Shown: positions 17,597-26,484 of the stretch, piece by piece
Position numbering within the stretch: position 1 is the stretch's first letter
Layout: each line of letters starts with the position of its first letter
Origin: Anabaena minutissima FACHB-250
GTDB lineage: Bacteria; Cyanobacteriota; Cyanobacteriia; Cyanobacteriales; Nostocaceae
Direction: 5' to 3'
Length of the DNA: 64,000 nucleotides
Assembly (NCBI RefSeq): GCF_014697125.1
Contig: NZ_JACJRG010000027.1
Coordinates: forward strand, 16,456 to 80,455
The notes under the pieces: generated by a model
Seen by the model: only the letters and a program-made list of their open reading frames with translations
What the model was told of the DNA's origin: nothing
Database searches by the model: none
Translations under genes and position numbers: made by a program

Positions 17597-19615
17597 TTAC
17601 AACAATTCTGTAATAGAAAACTGTCGTTGACGGTCTAATTCTTGCAGCTTCAATTTTTCGGTATAAAAAGCTTGATAATAAGACTGCCATTTTTCTGGTT
17701 CAGCTTCTGGATCTGTTGCTTCCCACAGTTCCAAAAAGTGGCGATAACGCTTTTCTCTTAGCACTCGTTCCATACAAGCGATCGCAGCTTGCACAACTTG
17801 GGGAGTACGCATGATCTCTTTCTTCCCTTTCTCATTGAGATGAAACAGATGAGAGATCATTGCTATATCTTCAGATAATTCTAAATATCTGTCTTGCAAA
17901 CTAGAGATTAAATCTACCTGTTCCTCCATTAACTCTAAAATCTTTTGCCACAAAAATCGATGGTGAGAAAGGCTAAATTCTAAATCTCGCTCTTCTAAAG
18001 CTGCAACAATAGCTTGACGCTGTTCAGCACAATGCAAGTAAATTCCTAGTAACAAGGCTTCTGCTTGTTCTAGAAGGCTGCTGTCTTTAGGAATTAGAGA
18101 TTGGGGACTGGGGACTAGAGAAAGTTTTCCCCCATTCCCTGTTCTTTTGATAGCTACAGGCTGAGAATATGCAGCCGTAGATGGAGTGATTTGAGTTAAT
18201 AGATTTTCTGCCCGTAGAGATATGAGGCTACTATCTCTTAAGCTGAGTATTTCAGCAAAATGAAAAATGTAATAATCCCGCGTTTCTGGATTTTGAATTT
18301 TTTTGAGTATTTTTACAAACTCTTGAGACACCACCTGAAAATCTGTTGCTTGTCTCAAGTCGCGGTCTTTCAAAATTTGCTGAATCTGCCAATCTATCCA
18401 GAGTGGCGCACTATCAAGGAGTTCTTTGCGCTCCGTAGAAGATAGCTCATCTATGTTTCTATGTCTATATTTACGTAGTTGAGATAACCGAGAAATTGTA
18501 CTTGCTAGAACTTGATATTCCGATGAACCATGAGTTCTCAAAAATTCATCAGCATCTTTACCTTGATGTAAATTGAGAATACGTAACTTGATTTCACCTT
18601 TATAAACTAAATCAGCTATTTCACCAATTGCCCGTTCGGTGGCGTTAATTCCCGCCTTATCAGCATCAAAATTTAGTATTAATTCTTTCGAGTCGGTGTA
18701 GCGCAACATCAGCCTGACTTGTTCCAAACTCAACGCCGTACCGAGGGAAGCGACAGCATTATTAATACCCGCAGCGTGAAGAGCGATCGCATCAAAATAT
18801 CCCTCCACCACTACCGCTTGATCAAGTTGGGAAATCCCAGCTTTGGCTTGATCTAAAGCAAATAAAGTTCTCCCCTTATTAAATAATTCGGTTTCTGGGG
18901 AATTTAAATATTTGGGTTGTTCATCACTCAGAGTTCTACCACCAAAGGCAATCACCCGTCCTTGGACATCACGAATCGGAATCATGAGGCGATCGCGGAA
19001 TACATCATAATACCCACCGCCTTCCTTTCGGGGTTTAATCAAACCTGCCTTTTCCACCAACTGCACGGGATAGTGCTTATCCTCTACCAAATAGCGGTGG
19101 AGAGTTTCCCAACCGGGAGGAGCATAACCCAAGCCAAACTGCTGGATTGTAGCTTCATTGAAAAGGCGATTGCTGCGTAAATACTTGAGTGCCGATTGCC
19201 CTTGAGATTGACGCAAGGCGTGTTGATAAAACTGTGCGGCTGAAGCCAGAACCTCATACAACTGTTCCCGCAAAGATATCTGACGCTGTAACTCTTGGCG
19301 TTGTTCTGGTTCGAGAGTTTTGACAGGCACTTGGTAACGCCGTGCTAAATCTAACACCACCTCAGAAAAGGAGTGCTTACCCAAATCCATCAAAAATTTA
19401 ATTGCATTACCCCCAGCTTGACAGCCAAAGCAATAATACATTTGCTTTGTTTGGCTGACAGTGAAACTAGGACTTTTCTCATCGTGGAAAGGACATAAGC
19501 CGACGAAATCCTTACCACGTTTGCGTAACACCACATATTCTGATACAACATCGACAATATCAGCACGATGTTTAATTTCTTCAATTGTGTCTGGGTGTAG
19601 GCGCGGAATTTGCAT
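17597..19615 (-). CDS. dnaG: DNA primase
   Basis: DnaG makes RNA primers at the replication fork. The 672 residues include the CHC2 zinc ribbon (CPFHDEKSPSF ... YYCFGC) near residues 41-65, the RNA-polymerase core with QFGLGYAPPGW and FGGRTL, and the TOPRIM catalytic sites VVVEGYFDAIALHAAG and LILNFDADKAG. A helicase-binding C-terminal helical domain follows. The linker before this domain contains SLVPSPQSLIPKD, encoded by a heptamer repeat at 18099-18120 that elsewhere is intergenic. The ATG at 19615 gives the normal MQIPRLHPDTIEEIKHRADIV start. Confidence 0.97.
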   Translation of the reverse strand: MQIPRLHPDTIEEIKHRADIVDVVSEYVVLRKRGKDFVGLCPFHDEKSPSFTVSQTKQMYYCFGCQAGGNAIKFLMDLGKHSFSEVVLDLARRYQVPVKTLEPEQRQELQRQISLREQLYEVLASAAQFYQHALRQSQGQSALKYLRSNRLFNEATIQQFGLGYAPPGWETLHRYLVEDKHYPVQLVEKAGLIKPRKEGGGYYDVFRDRLMIPIRDVQGRVIAFGGRTLSDEQPKYLNSPETELFNKGRTLFALDQAKAGISQLDQAVVVEGYFDAIALHAAGINNAVASLGTALSLEQVRLMLRYTDSKELILNFDADKAGINATERAIGEIADLVYKGEIKLRILNLHQGKDADEFLRTHGSSEYQVLASTISRLSQLRKYRHRNIDELSSTERKELLDSAPLWIDWQIQQILKDRDLRQATDFQVVSQEFVKILKKIQNPETRDYYIFHFAEILSLRDSSLISLRAENLLTQITPSTAAYSQPVAIKRTGNGGKLSLVPSPQSLIPKDSSLLEQAEALLLGIYLHCAEQRQAIVAALEERDLEFSLSHHRFLWQKILELMEEQVDLISSLQDRYLELSEDIAMISHLFHLNEKGKKEIMRTPQVVQAAIACMERVLREKRYRHFLELWEATDPEAEPEKWQSYYQAFYTEKLKLQELDRQRQFSITELL
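18099..18120. repeat. Heptamer repeat inside dnaG
   Basis: GATTGGG-GACTGGG-GACTAGAG is the same repeat class as the intergenic tract at 10100-10144. Here it is translated in frame as part of the flexible linker of primase. Confidence 0.8.
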
Positions 19616-19805
19616 ATTAGTTAATGGTCATTAATCATTAGTTTTTCTTCTCTGCCCCTCTGTTCCCCTCGTTCTTCCCCAACTTGGGAGAAATAGCAAA
19701 ATATCAATGATTAATCACATCTGATAGATATTATATTGTTGTTGCCAAATGAAGAATATTGTATAGAATTGCTAGTCTTAATTTTATTAAGAGGAATTAC
19801 GGTAA

Positions 19806-21173
19806 ATGGGGCGTATCTTTATTTCAGCAGCCCACGGAGGCCAAGAAGCGGGAGGGATAGATCCAGGTTCGATCGCTGGCGGGACTACAGAAGCGAAGGA
19901 AATGATTTTGCTGCGCGATTTGATTGTAACAGAACTGCGATCGCGGAGTTTTGAAGTGTTATCTGTTCCTGATGATCTCAGTGCTGCGGGTACTATTGCC
20001 TGGATTAATTCTCGCGGTCGTCGTGGTGATGTGGCTCTAGAAATCCATGCAGATTCTGCTAGTAGTCCGGTTGTAAGGGGGGCTAGTGTTTTTCACATTG
20101 CCAGTAATAATGAGCGCAAGAATAATGGCGAACTACTGCTAGTGGGACTGTTGCGCCGTGTTCCTCAACTGCCAAACCGAGGTGTAAAACCAGATACCGA
20201 GAGTGGTTTAGGGAGTTTAGCCTTTTGTCGGCAAATTGCGATCGCCTCTTTATTGCTACAAGTAGGGTTTATCAGCAATCCAGAGGATCGGGCTTTGCTG
20301 CAAAATCGCCGCCGAGATTTCGCCTTAGGTATTGCCGATGGGCTAGCATCTTGGAGTCGTGTTATTGACCCCACCCCCGGTACTCCCGCAGATCCCAATT
20401 ATCCACCAATCAACATCAACATTAACGGGCAAACCTATGCAGAGCAAGGAGTTTTAGTCAATGGTAATGCTTATATCCCCATTGATTTAGTAGATCGGCT
20501 GCGAATTGACTTGTCAAAATCACCCAATGTCAATCGGATTACCTATCGCAAAGTGGTGTATCTCAAAGCTGTAGAATTGCGCGATTTTAATGTTGCTGTT
20601 GGTTGGGATGCAACTACTCGTACTGTCACTTTGCGCTCAAATTTGGTAATTTGCCCTGGTCAATTTGACAGAATTATGGCGAATGGCAACACTTCAGAAG
20701 TTGAGATGCAACTCTTCTTAAGAAACAACAATGAAAATGCCCTCAATAAGTTTCCTGACATACCAAAACTCTATCGAGAAGAAGGAGCTTCAGAAGGAGT
20801 TAATTATGACATTGCCTTCTGTCAGATGTGCCTAGAAACTGGATTTTTACGCTTTGGTGGAGACTTAAGACCTGAGCAAAATAACTTTGCGGGTTTAGGA
20901 TCTATTGGTGGTGGTGCTGAAGCTGCCTCTTTTCCTAGTGCCAGAATTGGAGTTAGGGCGCACATTCAACATCTCAAAGCCTACGCCAGTCTAGAACCTC
21001 TAGTGAATGAAGTTGTAGACCCCCGATTTCGTTTTGTTACCCGTGGTGTAGCCCCACTCATTGAACAACTCTCAGGACGCTGGTCAGCAGATTTAGAGTA
21101 CGGTACAAAAATCACCGCCATGCTCAAACGCCTATATGATTCAGCCGGATTTTTAAATGCTAATAGAGTTTAG
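19806..21173 (+). CDS. N-acetylmuramoyl-L-alanine amidase domain fused to a glucosaminidase-type domain
   Basis: This 455-residue protein would act on peptidoglycan. Residues 1-190 are an Amidase_3 domain with zinc ligands H10 (ISAAHGG), E29 (TTEAKE) and H81 (LEIHADSA). The usual catalytic glutamate in VEVGFxxN is glutamine here (LLLQVGFISN, Q152). Residues about 205-285 resemble the stalk domain of copper-amine-oxidase type (NGQTYAEQGVLVNGNAYIPI). Residues about 295-455 resemble the endo-beta-N-acetylglucosaminidase fold with QMCLETGFLRFGG and EQNNFAGLGS. There is no N-terminal signal peptide. It could be a bifunctional hydrolase, or a glucosaminidase with an amidase-like binding domain. Confidence 0.88.
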   Translation: MGRIFISAAHGGQEAGGIDPGSIAGGTTEAKEMILLRDLIVTELRSRSFEVLSVPDDLSAAGTIAWINSRGRRGDVALEIHADSASSPVVRGASVFHIASNNERKNNGELLLVGLLRRVPQLPNRGVKPDTESGLGSLAFCRQIAIASLLLQVGFISNPEDRALLQNRRRDFALGIADGLASWSRVIDPTPGTPADPNYPPINININGQTYAEQGVLVNGNAYIPIDLVDRLRIDLSKSPNVNRITYRKVVYLKAVELRDFNVAVGWDATTRTVTLRSNLVICPGQFDRIMANGNTSEVEMQLFLRNNNENALNKFPDIPKLYREEGASEGVNYDIAFCQMCLETGFLRFGGDLRPEQNNFAGLGSIGGGAEAASFPSARIGVRAHIQHLKAYASLEPLVNEVVDPRFRFVTRGVAPLIEQLSGRWSADLEYGTKITAMLKRLYDSAGFLNANRV

Positions 21174-21232
21174 AAATTGGGCAGTGAGGGAGTAAAGGAG
21201 TGAAGGATATAACTAATGACTCACTACTCACT

Positions 21233-21286
21233 ACTCAGCACTCACTACTCAGCACTCACTACTCAGCACTCACTACTCAGCACTCA
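21233..21286. repeat. Tandem 14-bp repeat CAGCACTCACTACT
   Basis: Four near-perfect head-to-tail copies of a 14-mer, itself two related heptamers (CACTCAG, CACTCAC), lie between the convergent amidase and TPR genes and just touch the 3' end of the TPR gene. Confidence 0.85.
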
Positions 21287-22306
21287 AAGCGCATCTATAA
21301 ACTGCTTTACCTTCTCTTGGATAGTCGCATCAGCAATTTCCTCTGCCAATTGCTGGGCATTTTGATAACAAACTCGCGCTAAACTTTTACGTTTTGTTTT
21401 GGCGTACAGGCTGCCCATGTTGAGCAAAGTAGCAATTTCACCGATAGAATCATCCTGTTGTTGATAAATCTCCACAGCTTGTCTATAGAATTTTAGGGCT
21501 TTGCGGTGAATATCCAGGTGGTTATAGATATAACCGATATTGTTGAGGGTATTCGCCTCGCCAGAGCGATCGCCCATAGCACGACGTGATAAAAGCACTT
21601 GATTATAGAGCAATAATGCTTGTTTGGGTTGTCCTATATCTATATAAATAGAAGCAATATTGTTTAAGGTAATTGCTTCACCAACAGCATTTTTCGTAGC
21701 CTTTTGAATTGGTAGTGCTGCTTGTAGAAATTCTAGAGCTTTTTCATGATCACCTAAAATACTGTAAGCAAATCCAATGCCGTTGAGGGTTGTCGCTTCA
21801 CCAGAAAAGTCTCCCAGTAATCGACGCATTGCTAAAATTTGGTTTTGTAGTAATAAAGCCCGTTTGGGTTCACCCAATCTGATATAAATCAGTGCGACAT
21901 CATTGAGAGTAGAAACTTCCCCTAGGGTGTCTTGCACTTCCCGAAAAATTTGTGCGGCTTTCTCTAGATACTCCAACGCCTGGGAAAGTTTTCCTATCCG
22001 ACTATAAGTAGAACCTACATTACTGAGTGCTGTTGCTTCTGCTTGCAAGTTACCAAGCTCAACGGCAACAGCCAAAGCCTGCTTGAAAGCATCTAAGGCT
22101 TGTTGCATCTGACAACAACCCAGATAAGCTAAACCAATATCATTTAATGTATGCCCTTCTCTGGCTCGATCGGAAATGGCTCTGGCTAACTGTAAATTTT
22201 CCTTGACTAAATCCAGATATTCTGGAAATTTTCCCTGCTTATAGTAGCCATTGGCTGTATCACGACGTTCTTCCCACTCTTTGGCTTGATTGCAAGATTG
22301 CGTCAT
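21284..22306 (-). CDS. Tetratricopeptide repeat protein
   Basis: This 340-residue protein is built almost entirely of TPR helices at a 40-residue spacing, the long-TPR (type 12/Kinesin-like) pattern. Recurring cores are TLNDIGLAYLG, ALSNVGSTYSRIGKLSQALEY, TLNDVALIYIRLGEPKRALLL, TLNGIGFAYSILGDHEKALEF, TLNNIASIYIDIGQPKQALLL and TLNNIGYIYNHLDIHRKALKF. It has no signal peptide and no attached enzyme domain, so it is probably a cytoplasmic scaffold. The ATG at 22306 has GAGGTC seven bases upstream. The 3' end runs into a heptamer repeat tract. Confidence 0.93.
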   Translation of the reverse strand: MTQSCNQAKEWEERRDTANGYYKQGKFPEYLDLVKENLQLARAISDRAREGHTLNDIGLAYLGCCQMQQALDAFKQALAVAVELGNLQAEATALSNVGSTYSRIGKLSQALEYLEKAAQIFREVQDTLGEVSTLNDVALIYIRLGEPKRALLLQNQILAMRRLLGDFSGEATTLNGIGFAYSILGDHEKALEFLQAALPIQKATKNAVGEAITLNNIASIYIDIGQPKQALLLYNQVLLSRRAMGDRSGEANTLNNIGYIYNHLDIHRKALKFYRQAVEIYQQQDDSIGEIATLLNMGSLYAKTKRKSLARVCYQNAQQLAEEIADATIQEKVKQFIDAL

Positions 22307-22468
22307 TTGACCTCAGTTGCACTGCAAATAAATTGGCGGGTTATTCTTGGACTTCTATCGAGAGCAAGTTGCCCAAGTTAAGTTTAGGTTAACCTTTATT
22401 TTCTACCTTTAGGTACAAGACGTAAAGAAATAGATGTGGTAGTTTTAACCCGCTATCAGCAGTATTAG

Positions 22469-23281
22469 TTAAGCTGTCTTAAAAAATCGTATGATTTCGC
22501 GGACATGATCCAAAAATTGCCCATCGGTGGAAAGTTGCGCGATCGCATTGCGTGCTTCCCTGGCTAATCTTTCATGTTCGGTTTGATTGGTAGCACGTAA
22601 TTCCTCTAAGTTAGCAGCTATTCTGGCTAAGTCTTTGCGGGTTTCATCAGCAAAACGTTGTTGCGTTGTAGCTAAAGAATAGGGTTGTTCTGGGTTGAGT
22701 TGGTCTTCTAAAACTTGGACTTTTTGCTCAAATTCATAGAAGCGATTGCGGAGTTCGACAATATCTTCACGGGGATATTTCCACTCTTGGCTAATCGTCG
22801 TCAGCCTGGCGTATAAATACTCATAAGCGCGGATAGCTGGACGCAAGATAGTTAATAACAACGCCGCACCAGAACTGATATAACCTACAGCACTAATACC
22901 CGTGGCGGCGAGGGTATAAAGACCAATAGCTGAAACTAAGTGTAAAGCTAAAGCAGCCCAGAGCGATCGCTTGGCTAGAATTCTGACATACTTAACTTGT
23001 CTTTCGTCTACAGGTATTTCTTTTTCAATTGACTGTGCGGCTTCCGCTAAAACTTGCTTGGCTTGAAAATGGATATTCCAGGGGACAGTGACAATCACCA
23101 ACAACCACCAAAAACTTGCACCCCCAATAACCCAGTCGAGGAAGTTACCGGCTGGGACATGAAACCATTGCAGCACGCCAAAACCTAGCAGCACTACAGC
23201 CACAATCCCGGCAATCGAACTAATAAAAAAATTGAAATACATATATAGCCCTGATCTTGGTGAAACTATCACCTCAATCAT
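22469..23281 (-). CDS. Membrane protein with C-terminal coiled coil, unknown function
   Basis: The 270 residues hold four likely membrane helices (about residues 18-42, 50-68, 108-130 and 134-150), then a cytoplasmic helical tail. The tail carries heptad patterns (ELRNRFYEFEQKVQVLEDQLN; RIAANLEELRATNQTEHERLAREARNAIAQL in parts), so it may dimerise. No enzymatic motif is visible. Starts at 23281 (MIEVIVSPRSG) or 23242 (MYFNFFISS) are both possible, and neither has a clear ribosome site. It lies upstream of the TPR gene in the same direction but 160 bases away. Confidence 0.75.
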   Translation of the reverse strand: MIEVIVSPRSGLYMYFNFFISSIAGIVAVVLLGFGVLQWFHVPAGNFLDWVIGGASFWWLLVIVTVPWNIHFQAKQVLAEAAQSIEKEIPVDERQVKYVRILAKRSLWAALALHLVSAIGLYTLAATGISAVGYISSGAALLLTILRPAIRAYEYLYARLTTISQEWKYPREDIVELRNRFYEFEQKVQVLEDQLNPEQPYSLATTQQRFADETRKDLARIAANLEELRATNQTEHERLAREARNAIAQLSTDGQFLDHVREIIRFFKTA

Positions 23282-23342
23282 GGCTAGACTATGGCATTTC
23301 TACGGAAAACTTTGTGATGCTTTTTCTAGCTGCATACATTAT

Positions 23343-23750
23343 CTACGGGATGAGATAGCTACGCCAAACTGTTTGGGTGTCTTGACTACTCTTACTTGGT
23401 GACAGCAATCGCCAAGTTTTACCTTCTTGTTGAATCTGTAAGTAAATTTCAAACGGTTGTTGCAGTTTTGTCAACTGTCTCTTGGGTAGCTGAAAAATTA
23501 AGTCGTAGTTTCCCAACACTCGGAAAGCCGGTAAATTTTCAATCGTCAAAGGTTGTTCCTGGCGAATTTTCAGGTGTTTAATTTCAAACCTTTGGAACTT
23601 GAGATCCAACTGCTGATTGAGTTGCTCTTGGGTTTGTTCTAGCTGGAGTGCGATCGCTTTCTGCACTAACTCACTAGTTGGTAACAATCCAATATTGCCA
23701 CAACCCACTAATAGCATCAGCAAAACCACCGTTACAACGAACCGCACCAT
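23343..23750 (-). CDS. Small lipoprotein, unknown function
   Basis: This is a 135-residue secreted protein with a hydrophobic leader and lipobox LLVGC at residues 13-17, so the mature protein would be anchored through Cys17. The rest is a glutamine-rich helical region (QLEQTQEQLNQQLDLKFQ) and strands (YDLIFQLPKRQLTKL; FEIYLQIQQEGKTWRLL). The layout resembles small cyanobacterial lipoproteins with an amphipathic helix and a beta-sheet domain. It is transcribed in the same direction as the next membrane-protein gene 62 bases downstream. Confidence 0.75.
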   Translation of the reverse strand: MVRFVVTVVLLMLLVGCGNIGLLPTSELVQKAIALQLEQTQEQLNQQLDLKFQRFEIKHLKIRQEQPLTIENLPAFRVLGNYDLIFQLPKRQLTKLQQPFEIYLQIQQEGKTWRLLSPSKSSQDTQTVWRSYLIP

Positions 23751-23813
23751 GTTAATTCTTATATAGTTTCAGCGATAGTATAGCGGGAGATACCTAAAAC
23801 TCCCTCATGTATT

Positions 23814-24479
23814 ATGTCATCACAAACTATTGGTCTTAATCAAGAACTTTACACCTACCTACTGGCTAATTCTGTGCGAGAACCGGAAATTCTCCAAAAA
23901 TTACGCCAAGAAACAGCTAATCATCCCCACGCTGTCATGCAGATTTCTCCAGAACAGGGACAATTTATGAGCCTGCTAGTGCAGTTAATGAGCGCAAAAA
24001 GAACCTTAGAAATAGGCGTATTTACTGGCTATAGTTCCCTTTCTGTCGCCTTATCGTTACCTAGTGATGGTCAGTTAATTGCTTGTGATCTCAGTGAGGA
24101 ATTTACAGCCATTGCCAAGCGTTATTGGCAAGCAGCAGGAGTTGCGGATAAAATTGACTTGCGATTAGCACCAGCACTGGAAACTTTAGATACCCTATTA
24201 GCAGAAGGACAAGCAGCAACATTTGATTTTGCTTTTATTGACGCAGATAAAGAAAATTACCTCAATTATTACGAACGGGCTTTGCAATTAATCCGTCCTG
24301 GTGGATTGATCGCCATTGACAACGTTTTATGGTCTGGAAGAGTTGCCGATCCGCAAATCCAAAACCCTAGTACGCAAGCTATCCGTAACTTCAATCAAAA
24401 ATTGCATGATGATGAACGAGTCACAATTTCTCTTGTGCCAATAGGAGATGGCCTAACTTTAGCACTCAAGCGCAGTTAA
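23814..24479 (+). CDS. SAM-dependent O-methyltransferase (methyltransf_3 family)
   Basis: The 221 residues follow the caffeoyl-CoA O-methyltransferase-like family. Landmarks are LEIGVFTGYSSLSVALSLP (motif I), ACDLSEEF (motif II acidic residue), FDFAFIDADKENYLNYYE (metal and catalytic aspartates) and GGLIAIDNVLWSGRVADP (Asp-Asn metal ligands). The C-terminus VPIGDGLTLALKR is standard. The likely substrate is a catechol-type compound, but it cannot be fixed from context. The start ATG at 23814 is 63 bases from the divergent lipoprotein gene. Confidence 0.92.
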   Translation: MSSQTIGLNQELYTYLLANSVREPEILQKLRQETANHPHAVMQISPEQGQFMSLLVQLMSAKRTLEIGVFTGYSSLSVALSLPSDGQLIACDLSEEFTAIAKRYWQAAGVADKIDLRLAPALETLDTLLAEGQAATFDFAFIDADKENYLNYYERALQLIRPGGLIAIDNVLWSGRVADPQIQNPSTQAIRNFNQKLHDDERVTISLVPIGDGLTLALKRS

Positions 24480-24501
24480 TAGCGATGTAAATATTAAGTA
24501 G

Positions 24502-24547
24502 GTGAGGCAAAAAGCGGTGTGAAGATTCCTCCCGCTTTATTGCCGTA
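24502..24547. repeat. Partial copy of the MITE core found at 6450-6494
   Basis: About 46 bases (GAGGCAAAAAGCGGTGTGAA ... CCTCCCGCTTTATTGCCG) match the complement of 6450-6494 over the same length with about six differences. The terminal AGGACTTACGCAA repeats are not present here, so this is a decayed or partial copy. Confidence 0.75.
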
Positions 24548-24851
24548 ACACAACGGCAATGTGAGGATTTAAGCGTTAGAGACAGTAGAAATTAGCCGTC
24601 ACACAATACCATTCTGCGTTGCATTACTCGTTGCTTTAACGCAACCTACAATTTAAGGTTTATTTTATAAATTATCTCTGACTACAAACTTGTTCAATAA
24701 TATCTGCCAGATGTGCAATTTTACTCTAAATCTATAACTAAAGTCAGATATTTAGTCTCTCCCAATGACAGTATTTTTATAAGGCTTCATGATTACCAAA
24801 ATATCATTGCGTCTTGTTGCGTGATGGTGTTCCGCCCAGCGTAGCTGATGA

Positions 24852-24866
24852 CCGACCGTCGGTCGG
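24852..24866. repeat. Short GC-rich hairpin CCGACC-GTC-GGTCGG
   Basis: A compact GC stem stands out in an AT-rich spacer. It sits in the phrase 'gcgtagctgatgaccgacc', which resembles interspersed repeats of Nostocales. Confidence 0.6.
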
Positions 24867-24967
24867 AGACCATCGCCAATTTATGCAAATTTATATTTCT
24901 CAGACTGATTATTAAAAATTGTCAGATTCAAGTAATTTAAAGTCAATTAGTGTAGGAATAAAATTTA

Positions 24968-25849
24968 ATGTTGAGATTATTCCCCAGAATTCAAAATAAA
25001 CTATTAAGAAATTTCATAAGATTTCCTTTAATAAAATATCATGCTGATCTTGCTTATCAAATAGATGTCAAAGAACATCTTCCCTATTTACCGATTATTT
25101 CAAGCCATGATTTAAATATAGTAAAAGCAATAAAAACTCAAGGAATAGCAATTACATCTTTAGATGAATTAGGTATTCCATCTAATCTCCAAATTCTCCA
25201 ATTAGCACAAAAATTATTACCCAATATTAAATCTAATATTGCTGTACAAAAAAATGGATTTGTGGTTCATGCTAATGCTGAACAAATGATTGAGTATCCA
25301 GAAATATTCTTGTGGGGATTGGAACAAAGATTGTTAAATATTATTGAAAATTATCTTGGTTTACCAGTAGCCTATCATGGTGCATATTTTCGTAGGGATA
25401 TTGCTAATCAGTTAGAAACAGGATCAAGACTTTGGCATATAGATACAGAAGACCGACAAGTTATAAAAATAATACTTTATATCAATAGTGTGGATGAAGA
25501 GACAGGGCCATTTCAGTACCTGCCTCAACCTTTAACAACAGAAGTGGCTAAATCTTTAAATTACACATCTGGCTATCTTACAGATAAAACAATGCAAAAG
25601 GTGATATCTCCAAAACAATATCAATCATGTGTAGGGGCTGCTGGTACAGTAATTTTTGCAGCCACTGGCAGTATTTTTCATCGTGGTAAGCCACCAAGCA
25701 ATTCAGATAGATTTGCCATTTTCTTTGATTACACTTCTCATAGAAAAAAATATCTATACTATAATACTTCGCCTTTAACTAATGAGTTTTTAGTCAAATA
25801 TTATAACCATCTTTCAGAGCAACAAAAAAAATATATTTATTGGCAATAA
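24968..25849 (+). CDS. Fe(II)/2-oxoglutarate-dependent oxygenase-like protein (PhyH-like)
   Basis: The 293 residues contain the double-stranded beta-helix facial triad: H157 and D159 in LWHIDTED, and H238 in SIFHRGKP, with R248 (SDRFAIFF) placed to bind the carboxylate of 2-oxoglutarate. ETGPFQYLP between them is a typical strand of phytanoyl-CoA dioxygenase-like enzymes. The N-terminal 40 residues are basic and hydrophobic. The gene is clearly AT-rich compared with its neighbours and stands alone, which hints at acquisition. Natural-product or lipid hydroxylation are possible roles; the substrate is unknown. Confidence 0.8.
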   Translation: MLRLFPRIQNKLLRNFIRFPLIKYHADLAYQIDVKEHLPYLPIISSHDLNIVKAIKTQGIAITSLDELGIPSNLQILQLAQKLLPNIKSNIAVQKNGFVVHANAEQMIEYPEIFLWGLEQRLLNIIENYLGLPVAYHGAYFRRDIANQLETGSRLWHIDTEDRQVIKIILYINSVDEETGPFQYLPQPLTTEVAKSLNYTSGYLTDKTMQKVISPKQYQSCVGAAGTVIFAATGSIFHRGKPPSNSDRFAIFFDYTSHRKKYLYYNTSPLTNEFLVKYYNHLSEQQKKYIYWQ

Positions 25850-25926
25850 AAAAGGAATTGGGCATTAGAAAAAATTATTCCCATTCCCCAATCCCCAGCC
25901 TTTCAATGAGTTGATTTGCAATGAGT

Positions 25927-25961
25927 GGATTTTGGATTGATTAATCTAAAATCCAAAATCC
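25927..25961. repeat. Inverted repeat GGATTTTGGATT ... AATCCAAAATCC
   Basis: Perfect 12-base arms surround an 11-base loop. The 'gattttggatt' unit is a common short repeat of Nostocales intergenic DNA. There is no T-run. Confidence 0.65.
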
Positions 25962-26078
25962 GTCTTGAAAAGTTGAGCCACTGCGTTAGATGGGTTTCCC
26001 CGCTTGTAGCAAGTGGCGTTCCTAGGTTGGGAAACCTGCCTACAGAACTTTCCGCAAAATCTAAAATTCCCAATCCCC

Positions 26079-26468
26079 TCATTCACTCATCACAGAAGCG
26101 CAGGCTTGTGCTGCCTGCCAGAGTTTCTCTACAAATAGTTCTGTGCGATTGCTGATTACGGTCACAAACACACCATCTGCATCCTCAGAACCATCTGATA
26201 ACCAAGAACCCCGCAGGGTAATTTCCACATACTCAGCATCACCAGTTGACACATCAATAATTTCACTGTTAGCAAATCTGGTTTCAGCCTTGAGTGCTTC
26301 AATTCCTGGCAAATCCGCAGGTAGCAAAAAGGAAGCAGTGCTGGGTTCAACGCATAAAGCTTGACCAACCCGTAGTGCTAAAATTACTCGTTTTTGTACC
26401 CATTTTTCTAGCGATAAGGCAAGATATTCCAAATAAAAACTGCTTTCGGTGTAAGTTAATTTCAGCAT
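26079..26468 (-). CDS. Conserved-looking hypothetical protein downstream of the HNH gene
   Basis: I do not recognise this 129-residue acidic protein. It begins MLKLTYTESSFYLEYLALSLEKWVQ (in parts) and has alternating strand and helix segments ending in a helical ELFVEKLWQAAQACASVMSE. No membrane segment or catalytic motif is seen. It starts 16 bases after the stop of the HNH gene, so the two form an operon and may work together. Confidence 0.75.
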   Translation of the reverse strand: MLKLTYTESSFYLEYLALSLEKWVQKRVILALRVGQALCVEPSTASFLLPADLPGIEALKAETRFANSEIIDVSTGDAEYVEITLRGSWLSDGSEDADGVFVTVISNRTELFVEKLWQAAQACASVMSE

Positions 26469-26484
26469 TCCTTATGCTCTCCTG

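Noticed and set aside
21233..21286. CRISPR-like array of short repeats
   Set aside because: The 14-bp units are tandem with no spacers and no cas genes occur in the window.
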